Shown here: one piece after another, positions 32,459 to 40,126 of the stretch | How the letters are laid out: each line of letters starts with the position of its first letter | Position numbering within the stretch: the stretch's first letter is position 1 | DNA from: an uncultured Clostridia bacterium | GTDB lineage: Bacteria; Bacillota; Clostridia; Oscillospirales; Acutalibacteraceae | NCBI GenBank assembly: GCA_944384985.1 | Contig: CALWVM010000009.1 | Location: 1-64,000, forward strand | Reading direction: 5' to 3' | Length of the DNA: 64,000 nucleotides | The notes under the pieces: generated by a model | The model's database searches: none | Told to the model about the DNA's origin: nothing | What the model saw: only the letters and a program-made list of their open reading frames with translations | Made by a program: the position numbers and the translations under genes

Positions 32459-34057
32459 TCAAATATCACTATCCAACCCCAACTCAAACTGTTCGAAGTC
32501 TATGTTAAACTCGAATTCAAGGCGGTAGTTTTCGTATACATACACACGGTTTATAATCATGCTGGCAATCATTTTTTTGACTTCCATTGGGCTTCCATCG
32601 AAGACCTCTGACCATTTGAGAATTCGTGTGTAGTTTTCCTCTATCGCTTTTAAGCGATTTTGTCCGTTGGCATATTCTTGATTTAGCGCAGTGAGCCGTT
32701 CGGATGCGGCGCTCATTTTTTCTTTTGCTGTGTTTACAAGCTCTGACAGTATGGCGGCGTCAAACTTGCTTTTACCCTGTACAGCCTTAACGATCTCGGC
32801 TTTTAAGGATGTATATTCATTGGTAGCCCTTGTAAATTCAGCTTTTGCACCGTTTAATTCATCCTCTAACGAGAACATGGATTTGCTGTATAAATGGTCG
32901 ATAATTGTTTGCTGCGGAACAGATTTCATTTTGTCGAATATCATATGGAGTACTTGGATGACCTTTTCATCGAGAATGTGCATTGTGTATCCTGTCTGAC
33001 CATCACATTCACATCTTTTGCGCGTTTTGTTGTAGCAAACATACCGTGTTCTTTTGCAGGCGACTATACTGCCGTCACTGTGCTTACGCTTACTGCCGTT
33101 CGTTGTAAGCGTAAGCCGTCCTTTACAGTGGCCGCAAAATACATTTCCTGATAAAAGCGATTGTCCCGATACATTCAATGGAACGGTACGGGTTTCTTTA
33201 TTGATATTCTGCCTTTCGTTCATCTGATTCTGTACTTTTTCAAAGGTCGCATCATCAACAATTCTGAGTTCCTCGAACGGTTCGGAGACGGCCTTGCCGT
33301 TTCTCAGTATTCCGATATATATCCTATTATGCAAAATCCCACCAACGGAAGATTCATGCCAGTTCTTTCCGTCGCGGGTTTTTATTTCTTGTTTATTTAA
33401 TATAGTTGATATCTTCCACCTGCCGTAACCAAAGGCCGCAGCTAAATTAAAGATTTGCCGGACTACTTTTGCTTCTTCCTCATTTATAATTAACTTCGAT
33501 ACCTCATGCTTGCGTTTGTTTAACTGTCCGCTTTTTACGGCAATGTATCCGTAAGGAACAGTGCCGCCTCTCCAGCGACCTTCCATAACCATTTGTTCCA
33601 TTGCGGTTCTTGTTCGGATGGATGTCTTTTGGCTTTCTCCGTCTGCTTGCCAAAACCGAATATAGTTCGTTAATCTGTCTGTGTGCGATTCAAATCGTTG
33701 TTCGCCTTCATTGACACTCCAGACTTTAATGCCCTTTTTCGTCAGCCATTCAACGATGAACGGTGTTTCATCGGATTTTCTGCCGAGTCTGTCGAACATA
33801 AATACCAGCAGTATATCGAAAAGACCTTTTTCAGCGTGTTCTTTGATAAGCTGTATTTTATCTCGTTTTTCGGCACTAACCTTAAAGCCAGATATACCGT
33901 TTTCCTGTTCTTCACGAATAATCTGCCATCCCATTTTGTCAGCAAATTCCCGGCAGGCTTTTCTTTGCATCGGTATATCTGCTGTGTTCTTCTCATCATA
34001 ATCGACTTGTTTATTTGTAGACACTCGATATAAGCAGTATACTCGATTTTTATTCAT
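32459..34057 (-). CDS. Large serine recombinase, TnpX-like
   Basis: 532 residues. Resolvase domain 5-150 with nucleophile Ser13 (YRVSTNKQ) and FMFDRLGRKSDET; recombinase domain about 165-290; zinc ribbon 308-350 (CGHCKGRL ... CYNKTRKRCEC); coiled coil 385-470 (FTRATNEYTSLKAEIV..). This is the layout of TnpX/Tn4451-type enzymes that excise and insert elements at a GA dinucleotide. It probably moves, or once moved, the small module with the 54-residue protein and the MazF-like gene. It is not the obvious author of the tRNA insertions, since those share an 8-9 bp core, but that cannot be excluded. Confidence 0.9.
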   Translation of the reverse strand: MNKNRVYCLYRVSTNKQVDYDEKNTADIPMQRKACREFADKMGWQIIREEQENGISGFKVSAEKRDKIQLIKEHAEKGLFDILLVFMFDRLGRKSDETPFIVEWLTKKGIKVWSVNEGEQRFESHTDRLTNYIRFWQADGESQKTSIRTRTAMEQMVMEGRWRGGTVPYGYIAVKSGQLNKRKHEVSKLIINEEEAKVVRQIFNLAAAFGYGRWKISTILNKQEIKTRDGKNWHESSVGGILHNRIYIGILRNGKAVSEPFEELRIVDDATFEKVQNQMNERQNINKETRTVPLNVSGQSLLSGNVFCGHCKGRLTLTTNGSKRKHSDGSIVACKRTRYVCYNKTRKRCECDGQTGYTMHILDEKVIQVLHMIFDKMKSVPQQTIIDHLYSKSMFSLEDELNGAKAEFTRATNEYTSLKAEIVKAVQGKSKFDAAILSELVNTAKEKMSAASERLTALNQEYANGQNRLKAIEENYTRILKWSEVFDGSPMEVKKMIASMIINRVYVYENYRLEFEFNIDFEQFELGLDSDI

Positions 34058-34177
34058 GGGCTCTGATTCTCCTTACCGTTTTTGTGACACAAACATATCA
34101 CAACAGATTTTTAAAAGCCAGCACAATACCGGACAAAATTAAAGCTTTTATCCTCACATTATATCAGCAATTTGCAC

Positions 34178-34342
34178 TTAAGAAATTTTTTCAGAATATG
34201 CGTTTAGCAATGTGGATTTTATCATATCGGCTATTTTTTCGTTTTTCTCCGCAGAGAAAGTTATTTTCACGGGAGAATCCTGAACATGGATTACAATACT
34301 TTTTCCTTTTTTGAATGCATTATTGTTGTCTTGCACTTTCAT
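34178..34342 (-). CDS. Small element-borne protein (54 aa) between recombinase and MazF genes
   Basis: 54 residues starting MKVQDNNNAFKKGKSIVIHV and continuing QDSPVKITFSAEKNEKIADM. Ribosome site AAAAGGGGAT. Similar small proteins accompany TnpX-type recombinases (TnpW-like). It is downstream of the MazF-like gene and might alternatively be an antitoxin, although its order and composition are unlike MazE. Function unknown. Confidence 0.5.
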   Translation of the reverse strand: MKVQDNNNAFKKGKSIVIHVQDSPVKITFSAEKNEKIADMIKSTLLNAYSEKIS

Positions 34343-34392
34343 AGATATCCCCTTTTAAATATTTAATAATGTACACAGATTGAAAATTATTT

Positions 34393-34743
34393 TCAAGTAA
34401 TTCCGAAGCTGATTAAAATCGCTTTATCAACTCGTTTCATTATTTTGTTATCCATAGTACCAATTAATCTGCCGAGACGGGATTTGTCGATCGTTCTTAT
34501 CTGTTCAAGCAGAACCATGGATTCTTTTTTCATGCAGTCTGATTTAAATATGACATGTGTCGGTAAATTCGATTTATTAAGCGCACCGGTGATAGCAGCC
34601 ACTATTGTCGTGCGGCTGTGTAAATTCCCTTTATTGTTTTGCAGGATAACAACAGGACGTATACCGCCTTGCTCCGATCCTACAATCGGGCATAAATTGG
34701 CGTAATAGATTTCGCCTCGTTTAACTTGTATAATTTTATTCAT
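34393..34743 (-). CDS. MazF/PemK-type endoribonuclease
   Basis: 116 residues with the PemK/MazF fold: VKRGEIYYANLCPIVGSEQG, then GIRPVVILQNNKGN with the conserved Arg, TTIVAAITGALNK, LPTHVIF and the ending VDKAILISFG. MazF enzymes cut mRNA at short sequence motifs and are neutralised by MazE antitoxins. No MazE-like gene lies directly upstream, which is usual for MazF copies carried by Tn4451/Tn1549-like elements. It probably stabilises the element or is orphaned. Confidence 0.85.
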   Translation of the reverse strand: MNKIIQVKRGEIYYANLCPIVGSEQGGIRPVVILQNNKGNLHSRTTIVAAITGALNKSNLPTHVIFKSDCMKKESMVLLEQIRTIDKSRLGRLIGTMDNKIMKRVDKAILISFGIT

Positions 34744-34761
34744 ATTCTTTTCTCCGTAAAT

Positions 34762-34800
34762 AAAGGCAACCGCTTATTTAAAAAGTAAACGGTTGCCTTT
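34762..34800. terminator. Hairpin between divergent MazF and ATPase genes
   Basis: Perfect 11-bp stem AAAGGCAACCG / CGGTTGCCTTT with a long loop. Another stem CGAAACACT/AGTGTTTCG lies at about 34909-34943. Both are in the divergent region and may be terminators or protein-binding structures. Nothing else is evident between 34744 and 34986. Confidence 0.55.
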
Positions 34801-34986
34801 ATTGGTTTTTAGTTATACATCAATCGTTTTCCTGATTTCAGGAAAATTGTATTATATCATCTCTGCGAAGCGCGCAAGTGCGCAGCAGGAATGATACAAT
34901 GTTCTCCGAAACACTTGGGAATTTATTCCCTTAGTGTTTCGTGAGGTTATTATAAAATAATTTAGTAAAGATGTTCCTTAATTTTG

Positions 34987-35014
34987 TTGACTTTCGCAAT
35001 ATTTTGGCTATAAT
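34987..35014 (+). promoter_or_regulatory. Promoter of the DUF4143 ATPase gene
   Basis: TTGACT (34987-34992), 16-base spacer, TATAAT (35009-35014), 38 bases upstream of the start codon at 35053, which has GGAGG in its ribosome site. Confidence 0.7.
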
Positions 35015-35052
35015 GATATTGGATATTAAATTAGCCAAACCGGAGGTTTGTT

Positions 35053-36282
35053 ATGAACACATATATTAAACGCCATGCCGAAGCAACGGTTGAAAAACTT
35101 TCCAAGATGTTTGGCGCCGTTTTAGTTGCAGGTCCGCGTCAGGTTGGAAAAACCACAATGCTTCAAAAGGTAACGCAGAATATTAACTATGTTACATTGG
35201 ATGATATCCTTATAAGAACTGCTGCTCAGGAGCAAAGCGGAACTTTTTTCAAAGATAACCCACCGCCTGTCTTTATCGACGAAATTCAGAAAGCACCTGA
35301 ACTGTTCCCGCAAATCAAAATGTACATTGACCGTGAACACAAAAAAGGTCAGTTTTTCATGTGCGGTTCACAGCAGTTTCAAATGATGAAAGGCGTCAGT
35401 GAATCCTTATCCGGCAGAATAGGTCTTTTAACCCTTTTGGGATTTTCTATTCGTGAAAGGTACGGCATTGCGGATGACACCCCGTTCATTCCGACGGATG
35501 AATATTTTTCCGAAAGGAAAAACCACATAAAAGATATTCCTTATGACAATGTGTGGAAAATGATTCATCGTGGCAGTATGCCTGAACTTTGCAATCAACC
35601 CGATTACGATTGGCAGATGTTTTATGCCGCTTATGTGCGAACCTATATCGAACGTGATGTCCGTGATTTAACAGAAATCGGAGACACCGTTAAATTTGCA
35701 AAATTTATGACTGCAACTGCAGCGTCTACAGGGCAACTGGTCAATCTCGCTTCTTTGGCACGGGATGTGGGTATCAGCCAGCCCACTGCGGAGCGTTGGT
35801 TATCTATTCTTGTAGCGTCCAATATTGTATACCTTCTGAAACCCTACGCAAATAACATCACGAAAAGAGCCATTAAAACACCGAAGCTGTATTTCTTGGA
35901 TACAGGTCTTGCGGCATACCTTACAAGATGGAACACTGCCGATGTTTTAAAGAACGGTGCGATGGCAGGTGCATTCTTTGAAAGCTTTGTTATCTCAGAA
36001 ATTATCAAAAGTTATTACAACAAAGGCATTGTAGAACCGCCGCTCTATTTTTACCGTGACAAGGAAATGAATGAAATCGATCTTCTGATTGAAGACGGAG
36101 GCGTCCTCTATCCTCTTGAAATGAAAAAGCACGCCGATCCGAAAAAAAGCGATATGGATGCTTTTGATTTGATTGATAAAATTCCAAGTGTTAAACGAGG
36201 CCCGGGAGGTGTTGTTTGCCTTTATGACAAGCTCATAACACTAAAAGGAAATGACAAAGTTATTCCGATTCAATATTTATAA
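35053..36282 (+). CDS. AAA ATPase with C-terminal DUF4143
   Basis: 409 residues. Walker A GPRQVGKTT (27-35) and Walker B PVFIDEIQKAPELF (about 73-86), followed by the arginine-rich AAA segment and a C-terminal DUF4143 region (VNLASLARDVGISQPTAERW, then LYFLDTGLAAYLTRWNT) ending in a nuclease-like fold (FYRDKEMNEIDLLIEDGGVL). These ATPases are very common, often single-gene cargo, and their role is not established; defence or regulation have been suggested. It is the only full-length plus-strand gene in the island's main block and has its own promoter and terminator. Confidence 0.88.
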   Translation: MNTYIKRHAEATVEKLSKMFGAVLVAGPRQVGKTTMLQKVTQNINYVTLDDILIRTAAQEQSGTFFKDNPPPVFIDEIQKAPELFPQIKMYIDREHKKGQFFMCGSQQFQMMKGVSESLSGRIGLLTLLGFSIRERYGIADDTPFIPTDEYFSERKNHIKDIPYDNVWKMIHRGSMPELCNQPDYDWQMFYAAYVRTYIERDVRDLTEIGDTVKFAKFMTATAASTGQLVNLASLARDVGISQPTAERWLSILVASNIVYLLKPYANNITKRAIKTPKLYFLDTGLAAYLTRWNTADVLKNGAMAGAFFESFVISEIIKSYYNKGIVEPPLYFYRDKEMNEIDLLIEDGGVLYPLEMKKHADPKKSDMDAFDLIDKIPSVKRGPGGVVCLYDKLITLKGNDKVIPIQYL

Positions 36283-36357
36283 CCGAATGTCGGTTTCAAC
36301 TCAAACGGACTTATATGCGTTTAATTTTATTCATATTATCTCTCCGTTATTAAGTAA

Positions 36358-36392
36358 AGGTGGTTGTTTATCTAAATAGGTAAACGACCGCC
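36358..36392 (+). terminator. Terminator of the DUF4143 ATPase gene
   Basis: 13-bp stem AGGTGGTTGTTTA / TAAACGACCGCCT followed by GTATTTTTG, 75 bases past the stop codon. Confidence 0.7.
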
Positions 36393-36803
36393 TGTATTTT
36401 TGTATCAATCGTTTTCAGCCGATATTTGAACCACGCCAACCCCTCGACGAACGGGAACGCACTTTCCGGCCATGCCTTTGGCCTCATTGGAATCTCACCA
36501 CCCCGAGGATCTCTCCGAGCCGCTCTCCTTTGTTGCGACGGTCTTATCACGCTCGACTTTAGGACTGAACGGAAGTATCATTATTGCCTCTGCCTGTCAT
36601 CGCTTTCGTGCAGATTGCCTGTATCGTCTGAGTCCTGAAGGCATATAGATGCGTTCGCTCATGTAGCTTGCCGGGTTCAGCCGGCAGCAGAGGGAATGTA
36701 AAAAATGCGCTGTACTATTCTGTTTTCAAGGGACAGCGGAGGCAATGAGAAAGCCTCCTCACTTTCCATGCCGAAAAGTAAAGAGGCTGATAACCAGGAT
36801 TTT
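36393..36803. other. GC-richer noncoding stretch, origin unknown
   Basis: About 400 bases with a higher GC content than the flanking genes. The open frames are Arg/Pro-rich and look like noncoding translation. A short GCCGG...CCGGC stem is near 36668. Near the right end, GCCTC...GAGGC with AGTGAG/ACTTTCC nearby may be the terminator of the minus-strand remnant. It could be a fossil gene of the conjugative element. Confidence 0.35.
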
Positions 36804-37592
36804 TTATTTTTCTATAATTTTTTTAAGTTTATCAAGGATTTTGATTTTACGCTTATGTATTGCAACCTGTGATACGCCGCTTTTTTCAGCAAGATTTTTT
36901 TCCGATAAACCATTGAAATAAATCTCATGTATCAGTTTCTGCTCCTCGTCCGACAGCAGAACAAAGGAATCACGCAGCTTGTCCAACATTATTTTATGTA
37001 TCACTGCATCGTCGATTTCCTGTGACGTGTCCACAAGAATGTCTTCGCCGTTAAAATCATCAGTTGTGAGCATCTGTAAGGATTGTGACGGATCGTTTTT
37101 GCTTCTTGATACAGTACCGGACATCACCGTTCTGCTGCCGAGTGCTTTGGACAGTGTTTCGGCAGAAGCGCTATTCGGAGCAAATCCGCCGAACAAGGTT
37201 AACTGCGTATTGTCAACAATAATCTCTGCACCTTCTTTCCCGTAGTTCTTATCAAGTTGTGAAAAGGACTGGATAATCAGAACAATCTGCAATCTTCTTG
37301 AACGGGACGCACTGAACATCATTTCAGCAGATTCTATTTTCGGCAAGGTGCCGAACTCATCGGCAAAGAATACACAACGATTTTTCAATTTCCCACCTTG
37401 TTCGTCTGCTACAGAAAGTATCTCTCGGTAAAGTTGCTGTATGATCAGTGAAATCATAAAATAACTGTGCAATCGGTAACAATGTTCATTGCTTCCTGTA
37501 TAACAGCATTTGCACCATTCAGAACACCTCTCTTTCATCACAACTGTCATAACAGGGACAGCCTTCACAATCGCTGTTACAGTCCATTTCAC
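36804..37592 (-). pseudogene. VirD4/TraG coupling-protein fragment fused to a sigma-70-like tail
   Basis: The middle (about residues 45-180) is the Walker B part of a VirD4-type coupling protein: FFADEFGTLPKIESAEMMFS, ASRSRRLQIVLIIQSFSQLD, TLFGGFAPNS and TVSRSKNDPSQSLQML. At about residue 183 it runs without a stop into GEDILVDTSQEIDDAVIHKI and LSEKNLAEKSGVSQVAIHKR, the C-terminal half of the small sigma-70-like regulator found elsewhere in Tn1549-like elements. Walker A and the membrane part are missing. Upstream, another frame encodes a Cys-rich peptide (NSDCEGCPCYDSCDERE). Several kilobases of conjugation genes must have been lost here. Nonfunctional in transfer; whether a fusion protein is made is unknown. 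Confidence 0.75.
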
Positions 37593-37599
37593 TCATATG

Positions 37600-37743
37600 T
37601 ATATATACGAAAAAAGGCAGATAGATTTTTCCTATTCTATCTGCCTGATTTTAGCAATATTCAATTGTACGAGAGTTCAAAGATCCAATAAAAATCAGCA
37701 AAGAAAAAAGACTGCGTTTTTATTCACAGTCTTTCCGTTCGTA
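37600..37743 (-). repeat. tRNA-Ala 3' flank, copy 2
   Basis: Nearly identical to 7456-7601: the GGCAGATAG/CTATCTGCC hairpin, TTCAATTGTACGAGAGTTC, and the AAGACTGCG terminator-like stem. Here the adjoining DUF4314 gene has been lost, and the block abuts the VirD4/sigma remnant instead. Confidence 0.8.
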
Positions 37744-37804
37744 TGGTGGAGACGGTCGGGATCGAACCGATGACCTCCACACTGCCAGTGTGGCGCTCTC
37801 CCAG
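37744..37804 (-). repeat. Stranded 3' half of tRNA-Ala (att copy 2)
   Basis: Identical to the 3' portion of tRNA-Ala(GGC), ending in encoded CCA and broken at the D-arm core TGGGAGAGC. Directly beyond it on the right is the arm GTTTTCCCGTCTGCC (minus strand). It pairs best with the 5' half at 49706-49730 as the two pieces of one split tRNA. Confidence 0.9.
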
Positions 37805-37826
37805 GCAGACGGGAAAACGCCCCCGA

Positions 37827-38153
37827 TTAAAACTTAAACTGTTCCATATCCGAATCCGTCGTGTCGATAAAACTGACATTCAATTTTTCTCCGTGTTCGG
37901 TTCTCTTTTCTTGTTCATATTGAAGAATATTCTTCATCTTTGTTACATGGCCTTCCAGTTCTTTGGGTAATGTATTTAATCCGATAATTATGATTTCATC
38001 CGCATCACACTCACCTCTTAACAAATCGTGAAAAGCACTCCAATTTTGGCCGTACCAATCCACAAGGTCAAAAGCCTTTCCGATAATTTGATGCATTTCC
38101 CCTAAATATTTGCAGTCTGTAAAATTTAAGACCACCGTTTTCATACTTTTCAT
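37827..38153 (-). CDS. Barstar-family ribonuclease inhibitor (orphan immunity gene)
   Basis: 108 residues from the start at 38153, chosen for the GAGGAGG ribosome site; a longer frame upstream has none. KTVVLNFTDCKYLGEMHQII, then FDLVDWYGQNWSAFHDLLRG is the barstar signature (cognate-binding helix and the YG.NW..F.D.L motif). Barstar proteins inhibit barnase-like RNases. A short RHS core fragment lies just upstream, but no nuclease domain remains between them, so the toxin has been lost and the immunity gene kept. Its stop codon is only 22 bases from the insertion boundary. Confidence 0.85.
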   Translation of the reverse strand: MKSMKTVVLNFTDCKYLGEMHQIIGKAFDLVDWYGQNWSAFHDLLRGECDADEIIIIGLNTLPKELEGHVTKMKNILQYEQEKRTEHGEKLNVSFIDTTDSDMEQFKF

Positions 38154-38210
38154 AACAACCTCCTCAAACCACTTCGTAAAATGTTTCATAATGGTCATAT
38201 GTAACAAATA

Positions 38211-38510
38211 TCAATAGTTTGTCGTTACGCCGTTCACGGTTTTTTGCGTGCGAATGCCGCCGGAGTTGTAGACATAAGAAGCCGACAAGCCCTCTTTGCT
38301 GACAGAAGCGAGCCGTCTGCCGCCCGCCCAAGACAGCGTCATGTCGCGGTAGGAAAGCGGATTGCCGATAGCGTCATAAGTAATGCTCTGCCCGTTGAAT
38401 GCGGTCAGCAGGTCTTTCCAGCTTGCATCACCGTAGGTGTAAGATTTGATGACTTCGCCGTTTTTCTGCACGCTGACAAGGTTGCCGGATGCGTTATAGA
38501 TGTATGTCAC
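38211..38510 (-). pseudogene. RHS/YD-repeat fragment upstream of barstar
   Basis: About 99 residues with YD repeats: TYIYNASGNLVSVQKNGEVI, ITYDAIGNPLSYRDMTLSWA and LSASYVYNSGGIRTQKTVNG. It lacks the core-closing motif and any tip. Its sequence is unlike RHS1 or RHS2, so it derives from a third RHS gene. Probably the leftover of a locus whose toxin was matched by the adjacent barstar gene. Confidence 0.75.
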
Positions 38511-38666
38511 TGATTTCCAATAAGCACAAGTATATATATCGCCTGTTACTCGAACTTTTACTTAAGTAATAAAACCGCGTTTAGGCCTCCTACTGGCGAA
38601 TCAAATTATTTGTCACAGATGCCTTGTTCTCCGAGTTTTCACACCTTTACCGCAACCCAGTTGCAT

Positions 38667-39143
38667 TTAACTTGTTTTTATCTTTCTAATAATTTTCCCT
38701 TCAAACAATGCCTCAAACTCCTCCAAAGTGCCTTTGGTCAGCAAATCTTTTTGGCAGACAAATTTTTCGCTGTATTTTCCGAACGGAAACAAGATAACAT
38801 AAAATTCTCCGTAATCAAAAACCGATTTGACCTCGTCAATGGATTTGCTTTCGGTTGCTTGGTCCGCAACACTCAAAAGAATACCGTCCTGTATGCAAAT
38901 TCTCTTCGGCACATACTTATTTTTGTCGGCTTTAATTTGCAAATAAGGCGAAAAGATAATAGCGAGGATAATAAAGGAATACCCAATAAGGATTCCCCAC
39001 ATTTGCACCCTTAAGGCGAACAGGAGAACAAAGGGAAAAACCAAACCGGCGGCCACCAGAAAAGTATTGCGGAGGTATTTCACAACCCGTCTGTAATACG
39101 CTCGTTTTGCCGCACCTGTTAAGTATCCAGTAAACTCAATCAT
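38667..39143 (-). CDS. YcxB-like two-span membrane protein, immunity-like
   Basis: 158 residues: a soluble N terminus, two adjacent membrane helices (about 28-48 and 52-68), then a YcxB-like C-terminal domain (SKSIDEVKSVFDYGEFYVILFPFGKYSEKF). Such proteins are often found downstream of polymorphic toxins as immunity proteins. Neighbours here are an RHS fragment and a toxin tail, which supports that reading. No catalytic motif. The toxin partner is not identifiable. Confidence 0.6.
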   Translation of the reverse strand: MIEFTGYLTGAAKRAYYRRVVKYLRNTFLVAAGLVFPFVLLFALRVQMWGILIGYSFIILAIIFSPYLQIKADKNKYVPKRICIQDGILLSVADQATESKSIDEVKSVFDYGEFYVILFPFGKYSEKFVCQKDLLTKGTLEEFEALFEGKIIRKIKTS

Positions 39144-39190
39144 TCAAAACACTCCTTTGTATATAATTATCGAATTAGTCAGAAGACCAT

Positions 39191-39478
39191 TCAATAGGAT
39201 CTATTTCCACTTCCTTTTTCGAATTTCTTCATTTCCTGAAAAGAAATATCAAGTAAGCACTTAGGACAATAGAAATACCTTGTTCTGAATTCAACATCCC
39301 CCACGAAAAAAGTATCTCCTACAGAAAAATCATAATTTTTCGCTTCGTGGGATTTTGAATTGACAATTTTACTAACATATCGTAGTTCCACTTTACTGCC
39401 GCACTTAGGGCAAACATGCTTTTTCCAATGTACATAAAACGGGTTTGCATCATAGATATATTTAATAGCTTTTTTCAT
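39191..39478 (-). CDS. Zinc-ribbon hypothetical protein, immunity-like
   Basis: 95 residues with two Cys pairs, HVCPKCGSKVEL and RYFYCPKCLLDISF, which should bind one zinc. It starts 15 bases after the end of a toxin-tail fragment. Small zinc-ribbon proteins of this type recur next to toxin modules in Clostridia; I infer an immunity or accessory role but cannot name a family. Confidence 0.5.
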   Translation of the reverse strand: MKKAIKYIYDANPFYVHWKKHVCPKCGSKVELRYVSKIVNSKSHEAKNYDFSVGDTFFVGDVEFRTRYFYCPKCLLDISFQEMKKFEKGSGNRSY

Positions 39479-39493
39479 GGTTTTCTCCTCCAG

Positions 39494-39772
39494 TTATTGT
39501 TTTGGTTTTACGCGGAATACAAATCCACCGCCAAATACGCCAGCACCTACACTTGCTTTTGCGGTAAATCCTTCATCAGGGAAAACACCAATCATAGTTT
39601 CTGCACCAACCGAAAGAAGATCACCAGAAACCCCAAATTCAATTTGCCATCCAAACAACTCTAATTCGGCGGTTGCTCTACCTGATAATACAGCAGCCTT
39701 TGCTTTTGCCGCCAATCCCGCACCATTCTTATATTGGATACCTGCTTGTGCTGTAGCAATGTCGATAGCCAT
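39494..39772 (-). pseudogene. C-terminal tail of a polymorphic toxin
   Basis: About 92 residues: IATAQAGIQYKNGAGLAAKA, LELFGWQIEFGVSGDLLSVG and GFTAKASVGAGVFGGGFVFR. I recognise this Ala/Gly-rich ending from long RHS- or LXG-type toxin proteins in Firmicutes. There is no ribosome site, and a hairpin stands directly before the first ATG, so the rest of the gene was lost. Confidence 0.55.
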
Positions 39773-39777
39773 TAAAC

Positions 39778-39803
39778 AAGCCCTAAACAGCGATGTTTAG
39801 GGC
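39778..39803. terminator. Hairpin at the break of the toxin tail
   Basis: Perfect stem AAGCCCTAAACA / TGTTTAGGGCTT (with short extensions) around a 4-base loop, directly upstream of the toxin-tail fragment. It probably belonged to a gene now deleted. Confidence 0.6.
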
Positions 39804-40012
39804 TTTCCTTGTCCGATTTTTCTGCCGAATTTTCAATTGGCTCACTGTTTCTGTACCCTCGTTCTCCCGTGTAGCCGTCAGTTTAGGAGTCAAAACGTAT
39901 ACCTTTTTCATAATATTGAGGAAAACAATACAAAAAATCAGTTTGTTCGCTTGAATTGTTTTTGACGGATTTTAGCGCATTATTTTCAATATGTTACTTT
40001 TATTAAATGTTA
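39804..40012. other. Intergenic sequence, nothing recognised
   Basis: AT-rich region between the toxin-tail hairpin and the oleate hydratase terminator, with no credible frame. Confidence 0.4.
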
Positions 40013-40048
40013 AAAAGCTGATTCCCATTAAATTGAGAATCAGCTTTT
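40013..40048 (-). terminator. Terminator downstream of oleate hydratase
   Basis: 12-bp stem AAAAGCTGATTC / GAATCAGCTTTT, T-rich on both sides, 79 bases past the oleate hydratase stop. Confidence 0.75.
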
Positions 40049-40126
40049 AGGAAAAATACTATAAAATTATTATTTATAATTCGGGAGTAAATGAAAGATT
40101 ACTCCTCTGCTGTTTGTATTTTTTTG

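Noticed and set aside
32459-34057. The TnpX-like serine recombinase as the enzyme that made the tRNA-Ala insertions
   Set aside because: TnpX-type enzymes use a 2-bp GA crossover, while the tRNA junctions share an 8-9 bp core. The gene also lies in the interior, not at an element end. Not excluded, but not supported.
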